Shown: one piece after another, positions 57,714 to 64,000 of the stretch | How the letters are laid out: the number at the start of each line of letters is the position of its first letter | Numbering within the stretch: position 1 is the first letter of the stretch | Made by a program: the position numbers and the translations under genes | Notes under the pieces: generated by a model | What the model was told of the DNA's origin: nothing | The model's input: only the letters and a program-made list of their open reading frames with translations | Database searches by the model: none | Assembly (NCBI GenBank): GCA_016800925.1 | Contig: JABCPU010000153.1 | Span: forward strand, 86,645 to 150,644 | Direction of reading: 5' to 3' | Length of the DNA: 64,000 bases | From: Suillus spraguei | Lineage: Eukaryota > Basidiomycota > Agaricomycetes > Boletales > Suillaceae

Positions 57714-59264
57714 TGGAAAGACAGAAGGGAAGAGATGGATTGGGTAAAAGCCCAGGCCATACTGTAAGAATGATACATCAAACACCTATAGTTGTAATCA
57801 AAGTGTGATACATGTATTACAGTGGTCCATAGGGCTATATCAGTGGAGTATCCTGTCAGGACATTCCCACAATAGTCTTACACCCCCAATTGTCGCTTTT
57901 TTGGCCACCTACTGTGGGAATTACCCTACAACACCAAAAACATCACCCATTTTTGGAAATCTCCACAATATCAATTATTCTCACACCCTACTACCTCACT
58001 GCAGCTTCACCACCACACCACAATGGGTTTCTCTTCATATATAAGTAGTAGTTTAGCATATATGTGTATAATATAATATAATAGACCGCTGTTTTTTGTT
58101 TATTTGCATGCCTGCTTCTCCTCCAGGCCTCTTTCAACATAACCTGGGGCACAGAACACTTTTGTATTTTTGTCCTTTTAATAGGTGTGTAATCTAGGAC
58201 ATTTAGAACATGCTCAGGAACATATTTGAAGAGATTACTGTCTTTATTTGACTTCCTGAGACATCCTGCATCAATAGATATAGTACATATACAGAAAAAC
58301 ATAAAATATGTTCCCATTTGATTATTTTTAGGTAGATAGGCTTGGTTAAAGGATGCCTAACACATATTTAACAATAGAAACAATGTATCAGGAGCTCAGG
58401 ACTATATGACAAGATCCTGTTGTGTAGTGCAGCCACCCTCTCCTGATGGTTTATCCCTGTCATTTTTTTCCTATAGGACCGGACCTCAACTCTTGTGAGG
58501 GGTCTATTTCTACTCATATTTGAAGTATATATATAACTTAGCTACTACAGAAAACCTAAAGTATTCATCTGCAGGAGCACAATTGGACAAAGTCGCATTT
58601 CTGACATTTCTGATATTTTCTAACCACTCTACCCTTGCATCCATGATCCAACCTGTTCACAAATACTTGATATAGCATATTTACTTGCTTTTCATCACAA
58701 ATATCAGCTTAAAATGAGCTGAACCTTTGAGATTGTGTCTATACTTGATATTTCCACTGATAAGGGGCCCATACCTTCAATATATCGAATTTGATGATCA
58801 GATACCTGGACTTCATTTAGAATATATAAGATATCATAGGTCTACATTTTCAGAAAGATCCATCAAGTATTGAGTGAAAAGGAAGCAAAGAACATATGTG
58901 TAAAATGTGATAATTAACACATATCACACAAAAGTCTCATTTATGTATGATATAGACTGAAGATTTGATTAAATTTGAATAGGATACATGTTAGACCACA
59001 AAGGAACCTATAATACACCTTGCCATGAGGGTAGAAGATATGTGGAAGTGATGTAGTGGTAAAGTAAGTTGGTGCAGCATTAAGTCCTACCACTACTCAA
59101 CTGACCATTTTCGACATTTTGAGTTGTTGAGTTTCCCACACCTGATTTCTTATCTATTCTACTTCCTCCAGGTTATACTGTCAGATTAAAGCTTAAATAA
59201 GTCTGGTTAGACACATGCTGTGAAGCAAAAAGTGTCTAGTTAGCTGATGTGTGTAGCTTGATGC
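57714..59264. other. AT-rich stretch without a gene
   Basis: Composition shifts to AT-rich with many short TATATA words. No open frame over about 110 codons and no recognised motif. Confidence 0.5.
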
Positions 59265-59271
59265 TTAAGGG

Positions 59272-59525
59272 CTTCCCACGATGCATAAAATGTCAGACAC
59301 ACCCTTGTTTGGCAGGTTATATCCCTTCATGCGTTTGGTCCCTCCTTCACTGCCCTTCCCCAAGGCTTCCCATGATGCACAAAATGTCAGACACCCTTAT
59401 TTGGCAGGCTGTATCCCTTCATGTGTTTGGCCCCTCCTTTGCTGCCCTTCTCCAGGGCTTCCCATGATGCATAAAATGTTAGATGCACCCTTATTTGTGT
59501 TTGGTCCCTCCTTCGCTGCCCTTCT
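59272..59525. repeat. Tandem repeat with unit of 92-94 bp, about 2.7 copies
   Basis: CTTCCCACGATGCATAAAAT starts at 59272 and recurs slightly changed at 59366 and 59458. Each copy goes on through TTGGCAGG, ATCCCTTCATG and CCTCCTTC. The third copy lacks an inner segment. Confidence 0.88.
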
Positions 59526-60472
59526 CCTCCCCTTTCCAACCTCTCCCCTCCATGCTTCTTAGGTTCTTCCTTGCCTTCCCAGCTTCTTGTCTGCTCTTGT
59601 GCTGGTGGGTTGCCATATCGGCTTTGTTCCTGACACAGCTAGTTAGTAGTTATGATCTGTGATGTAGATTCTGATATTATACCTGATACTAAGTATGTTT
59701 ATTGATATGTTCCTTGATGGCGAAGGAGTTAGGGCAGTTTCTCCATGATTTGATGTGATTGAGATTGAGATTGATACGAGCGTGAAATTTGATGAAGTCC
59801 AGCGACTTGTATGCGCACCTATTTTTACTAATGATACAAACAAGTGCAGTGACTGAGATGAAAGCATTGTATAGTGATGAGAAATAAACATGCATTGAGT
59901 AGTTAAAATGTTTTTAAATACATGTATGCAGGATTAATGGTATAGGATTATATACTGAGTCTGGTATGCAGATGCAATACACAAAAAACACCAAGAAACA
60001 AAATTCAGCGACCAACCAATTCAAACTGATGCCACAACTCAGGCAGATTTGCATTTCCTTGTGATAAATAAGCATCATCCAATGAATAAGTAATGTTAAC
60101 ATGTACTTCTTTTGAGAGGCACTGTCATCGCGCCCATTTGGGGTCTCTTCATGCTTCCGCCTATCATATTTGCTTGGGCCATACAAGTCGACTCTTGATG
60201 AATCCGCATTATCTTGCATAGAGGGACAGTTATAGTATCATTCAATGTAGAAACCTCAGTAGAAGGCTGAACTGCTGCTCGATGTGGGCACTTCTCTTTA
60301 CTCACTCTACCATTCTTAGAGCAATTCTCATCAGCCAAAGAAGTAGTGCACACACACTCATCCACTCCTGCTTGTACTTGCCTGAGCTGTGTGGTAGTTG
60401 GGCTCCGTATTTCTGGGGAAGCAGACATTGTTTGAAGGATCAGTTGGTCAGTACTAAGAGGGCGGGTGTCAA
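59526..60472. other. No complete gene; possible minus-strand coding fragments
   Basis: Two overlapping minus-strand open frames at 60428-60096 (SPEIRSPTTTQLRQVQAGVD) and 60219-59914 (KYDRRKHEETPNGRDDSASQ) look like hydrophilic protein text. No family recognised; perhaps pieces of a transposon protein. Confidence 0.35.
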
Positions 60473-60639
60473 CAAGGTGTTACAATCGTACGTGCCCCTA
60501 TTCATTTTCCTTTTGTTCCCTTACTTGTATATTATGTCACATGACTCTGACTTATTGTCATATACCGTACATTCAGGTCTAGATCAGATCCAATCCATGG
60601 ACATCCAGACACCCAACCTTCACATATCCGATCCACCCA

Positions 60640-60745
60640 TCCACTCCAATCCATATCCATCCGTGTCCATATCTGATCCGTGTCCATATCCGATCCGTGT
60701 CCATATCCGATCCGTGTCCTTATCCGATCCGAGTTCATATCCGAA
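60640..60745. repeat. Minisatellite, unit about 17 bp
   Basis: Head-to-tail copies of CCATATCCGATCCGTGT with one-base variants lie inside the family B LTR. A related run (GATCAGATCCAATCC) leads into it. Confidence 0.88.
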
Positions 60746-61373
60746 CTATTCCCGTGCACCTGCGCATTACCCCTTTTAGAATATACCTGTGTCTCCGGCT
60801 TCTGGGTATCTCTGTGCTTCCGGTTCTCGGTGATCTCTGCCTCCGTCTTGATAAAGTATTTCGTACAAGCTTCATCTCCGAGTTCATAGCCTTATGTCCC
60901 GCTGTACTTACTAATGTGTTTCCGTATGCTTCAGACATAGCCTCGGACTATCCGTACTTACCCTCCGGCATGCTCCTACAGTATATAAACTTGTAGTACA
61001 ACTCCTGCAGACCTTAGTCTGATTCATTGTTCCTACTTCTGTATATTCCTTTGATTACTCTGTATCCTGTTATCATGTCTATATAACTCCGTCTCCGTTC
61101 TCGCACTTGGGCTCCGGCCCTTGTAAGCTTCCAACTCAGGCCTATGGGATTACTCCCTAGGCCGGAGCTTTGATCCTATGTTCTATAATCTGTTCGGACT
61201 TCGTCCATCTCTGTCTATCATCTGTTTCACCTCCGACTCTACCTTTGGTAGTCTTATACTGTCTGTTTCTATTCCGGACCTTGTCCGGAGTAGTCTATAC
61301 TATCTCTACACCATATCCGGACCTACTCCTCTCTAGTAGCCAACACTTCCTCTAAGATCCACAGAGCTACGCT

Positions 61374-61508
61374 CCTCCGATCATCCGCTCCTCCGCTCCT
61401 CCGCTCCTCCGATCATCCGCTCCTCCACTCCTCCGATCATCCGCTCCTCCGCTCCTCCGATCATCCACTCCTCCGCTCCTCCGATCATCCGCTCCTCCGC
61501 TCCTCCGA
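61374..61508. repeat. Pyrimidine-rich minisatellite
   Basis: Repeats of CTCCGCTCCTCCGATCATC in varying order (unit words CTCCGCTC and GATCATCCG) within the family B LTR. Confidence 0.9.
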
Positions 61509-62363
61509 GCTCCGGACCTTCAGACCCCTAGTCCTTCGGATCCATCCTATCCTATCCTCTGACATCTATGGATCATCTTTCCCTCCGGAGCTCTGCTCCT
61601 ATCCTGCCCTGGACTTTGTCCAGCGGTCCATCCTTCATCTGTTCTACTTGGAACTTGTTCCAGTAGTGTTACCATTACTCCCTACCTTCCGGAAATAGTT
61701 CTGGCGCATTCCCGCGCTCATCCGGAAGTCCATCGGAGCTCTGTCGAGCTATCCTGCCTTAGAGTTCATCCGGACCCTCCATCCGGACTCCACCAGAACT
61801 CTCCCTTGGACTTCATCCGAAATTAAGGGCACATACTCGGGTAAGGGGCACAGCGTACGAGCTGAGGCCAAGCCCCTTTGACTTACAACCCTCCGGTACA
61901 ACCCCATGTAAGACCAGGACTTCTTGCTAATCTCCGGTTTTGCATGGTCGTAACACTTATATGCTCAACGCATCTGTACAAACACATGCCTTCCTTATTA
62001 GGATATGCAGCTATGATCTTATGGTTACTTGGTCTGTGCGCACATATTGGCCTATTTAAGCACAGTGTATTTGTAGTAGTTTCCTTACTTTAATCTTACT
62101 GGGTTTTACCTGGAATCTCCTTCGCTTAGGTCTCCAACCTAAGTCGTCTTGAATCGTCTCTAAGTCTAAGCACTCCTTAGCCTTAGTCTCTATTCTCACA
62201 AGAACCTCTTAGACTTGTCTTTGAGGCCAAACCCTTGATTGTACTTGGAACGTGTTCCTTGTACTTTCACCTTGTCCTTTTCTGGACATTGTAAGAACTC
62301 CCAGCAGACCGGCTGTGTCTTTTCACTGTCGCTGGTGACGCCACCCCAGTTTGTAACACAAGG

Positions 62364-62646
62364 TCAAGGGTTCATTTTTCATAAGCGTCCGTCACTGCAG
62401 TACCTGGGCCAGTGATAGGATTCAAGGTAGAATCATTGGGCTGGGGAGCCTGAGCAGCCACGAGGTGAAAGGCTGGTTGTTAGAGATGCTGAGGAGTATC
62501 CACATGAGAAGGATTTAGCACTGTGGTAGTACTAGCCTGAGGGAAGTTGACGGGGTTCGAACTGATGTGATGCTGGCTTCCATGCACACCATCCAAGGAA
62601 GGGGGAGAATAGAAGTTAAAGTTGTAAGGCAGTATGCAGATTGATT
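62364..62646. other. Host sequence between the two nested LTR groups
   Basis: About 280 bp without recognised feature. On minus, part reads as hydrophobic-poor protein-like text ending ...SLRLVLPQC. Possibly the internal remnant of an older element. Confidence 0.35.
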
Positions 62647-62651
62647 CAAGG

Positions 62652-63857
62652 TGTCATATACCATACTTCTGATCTCAGATCTGATCGATCTTACTTCCGT
62701 CCGGTCCACAGATCCTGTCCAGATCACCCATCCAAAAGTTCCTACTTCTCGCACTCTAACTCCCTTGTGGACATCTGTGTCTACCTCCTTTCGGCAATCC
62801 TCCTGTCTCTGGTATTCCAGCTGTGTATATTTCCTTCTGCTTATTGATCCATTACCTGTGTCTCATTTCCGACTTGCGCTTACTGTTACGAACTGGGGTG
62901 GCGTCACCAGCGACAGTGAAAAGACACAGACGGTCTGCTGGGAGTTCTTACAATGTCCAAAGGAGGACAAGGTGAAAGTACAAGGAACGCGTTCCGAGTA
63001 CGATCAATCAAGAGTTCAGCCTCAATGACAAGTCAAAGAGGTATCCGCGAGAATAGAGACTAAGACTAAGGAGTGCTTAGACTTAGAGACGATTCAAGAC
63101 GACTTAGGTTGGAGGCCTAAGCGAAGGAGATTCCAGGTAAAACCCAGTAAGATTAAAGTAGGGAATCTACTACAAGTACACTGTGCTTAAATAGGCCAAT
63201 ATGTGCGCACAGACCAAGTAACTGTGAGAACATAACTGCGTATCCTAATAAGGAAGGCATGTGTTGTACAGATGCGTTGAGCATATGAGTCAGAGTCATG
63301 TGACATGATATACAAGTAAGGAAACAAAGGGAAAATAAATAGGGGTGCGTACGATTGTAACACTTACTGATCTGCTGTGCATTAACTAATAGACTTCCGT
63401 TATACATCGTACATAGCCCTTGGTCCTGGACTCGCTGATTATCCGTGCTAGTTACTTCCAGTATATAAACCACTTGTAAATCTCCGTAGAACCTTAGTTC
63501 AAATATCATTTTAGATTCTGTTCATTCTGTTCCTCTGGACTTGAGTTACTTCCAACTCTAGTTATCTTCCAAGACTTAGGATTGATTCCTACAGTCTACG
63601 TTTCTGACTCTACCTGTGGGTAGTCTACCTCTGTTAGTTTCTAGTTAAGGAACTCATTCTGAGACTAGTCTTAATCCTCGTTCCATCTCCATGTTCCGGA
63701 TAACCTTCAGACATCCAGACCCGCTACGCTACCACTTCCGAATCTTCGGATGTATATCCTCCCTCTGAAATAAGGGCATTACTCGGGAAAGGGGCACAGT
63801 GCATGAACTGAGGCCAAAGCCCTTCGGATCTCTTACCCTTTGAGTATGGTCTTAACA
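62652..63857 (+). mobile_element. Solo LTR, family B (shorter copy), interrupted by a family A LTR
   Basis: Starts TGTCATATACCATACTTC and ends GAGTATGGTCTTAACA. Without the insertion it is about 722 bp. Flanking 5 bp are CAAGG at 62647-62651 and 63858-63862, a perfect TSD. It shares the first 11 bases and a 3' block (GGGGCACAG, ACTGAGGCCAAAG) with the copy at 60556-61955 and lacks that copy's minisatellites. Confidence 0.88.
62884..63362 (+). mobile_element. Solo LTR, family A, nested in the family B LTR
   Basis: 479 bp, TGTTACGAACTGGGG ... CGATTGTAACA, with a perfect 5-bp TSD CTTAC (62879-62883 and 63363-63367). It is the inverted partner of 60478-62358, so the two copies could pair as a hairpin of more than 400 bp. 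Confidence 0.93.
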
Positions 63858-63862
63858 CAAGG

Positions 63863-64000
63863 GAGCCATATGAAGCAGCGGCATTGAGTTCCAGTACCCC
63901 TCCTTCCATGATGTGATAGGCGAGGGGGTGACAAAGGAAGCACTGATGTTGAACTGGATGAGAATGCCCTGGTAGTTTTGGTGTTTGAAGGACAGGTGAT
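63863..64000. other. Right edge, unassigned
   Basis: 138 bp after the last TSD. No feature recognised. Confidence 0.4.

Larger units (their letters stand above)
60556..61955 (+). mobile_element. Solo LTR, family B, nested in the family A LTR
   Basis: 1400 bp, beginning TGTCATATACCGTACATTC and ending TGCATGGTCGTAACA, flanked by a perfect 5-bp TSD CTTAT (60551-60555 and 61956-61960). The outer LTR continues exactly on each side. It contains two internal minisatellites. Near the 3' end AAGGGGCACAGCG and GAGCTGAGGCCAAG match the second family B copy. A TATATAAA at about 60983 may be the LTR promoter. Confidence 0.93.
60478..62358 (-). mobile_element. Solo LTR, family A, interrupted by a family B LTR
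   Basis: 476 bp of LTR sequence in two pieces (60478-60555 and 61961-62358). It is the reverse complement of the LTR at 62884-63362. Its ends are TGTTAC...GTAACA. The flanking 5 bp are CAAGG at both 60473-60477 and 62359-62363, a perfect TSD. No internal retrotransposon sequence adjoins it, so it is a solo LTR left by recombination between two LTRs. It contains the transcription-linked words expected of an LTR (no TATA assigned). Confidence 0.92.

Noticed and set aside
62340..62360. GGGTTCGAA-type text near 62540 and similar words as tRNA B-boxes
   Set aside because: No matching A-box or cloverleaf could be drawn at a proper distance.

Overview
The window looks like genomic DNA of a filamentous basidiomycete, most likely an Agaricomycete. 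Genes are broken by many introns of about 48-70 nt with GT...AG ends. The gene families (DUF6699-like proteins, NACHT NTPases, short fungal Zn2Cys6 regulators, PIF/Harbinger and Crypton-like elements, a duplicated XPG-like nuclease) fit that group. No genus can be named from the sequence alone.

Layout. 1-1 kb: NOP56 (partial, minus strand), running off the left edge. 1.2-12 kb: an accessory, apparently immune-type block. It holds two DUF6699-like paralogues (one with a frameshifted 3' end), a NACHT gene whose reading frame can be spliced to a Zn2Cys6 cluster at each end, and a convergent second NACHT gene without such clusters. 12.6-17.5 kb has no convincing gene. 17.6-24.7 kb: housekeeping genes for transaldolase, a large double-RING protein and a phosphatidylserine synthase with micro-exons. 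24.7-29.5 kb has no convincing gene. 29.5-35.5 kb: a Zn2Cys6 regulator, a TANGO2/NRDE protein head-to-head with ARP6, and one unknown single-exon gene. 35.6-40.3 kb has no convincing gene.

40.3-42.5 kb (minus strand) is the most unusual locus. It is a secreted repeat-protein gene with a signal peptide, KR sites and thirteen tandem 130-bp units. Each unit is one exon of 78 nt (the last is 75 nt) plus one intron of 52 nt, all in phase 1. The last exon carries three KR-separated copies of a different short peptide. This is the layout of a kexin-processed peptide (possible RiPP) precursor.

43-64 kb is repeat-rich and decayed: a WD40 pseudogene, minisatellites, a 5'-truncated LINE with poly(A) and target-site duplication (TSD), a broken XPG-like nuclease gene, a broken Crypton-like tyrosine recombinase, a broken PIF/Harbinger transposase between inverted and direct repeats, and two families of solo LTRs nested in one another reciprocally, every copy with a perfect 5-bp TSD.

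Most exon models were built by hand from splice signals, frame and family resemblance. Names for well-conserved families (NOP56, transaldolase, phosphatidylserine synthase, ARP6, TANGO2, NACHT, RNase H) are firm. The peptide-precursor role and the NACHT/Zn2Cys6 fusion are inferences that need transcripts.
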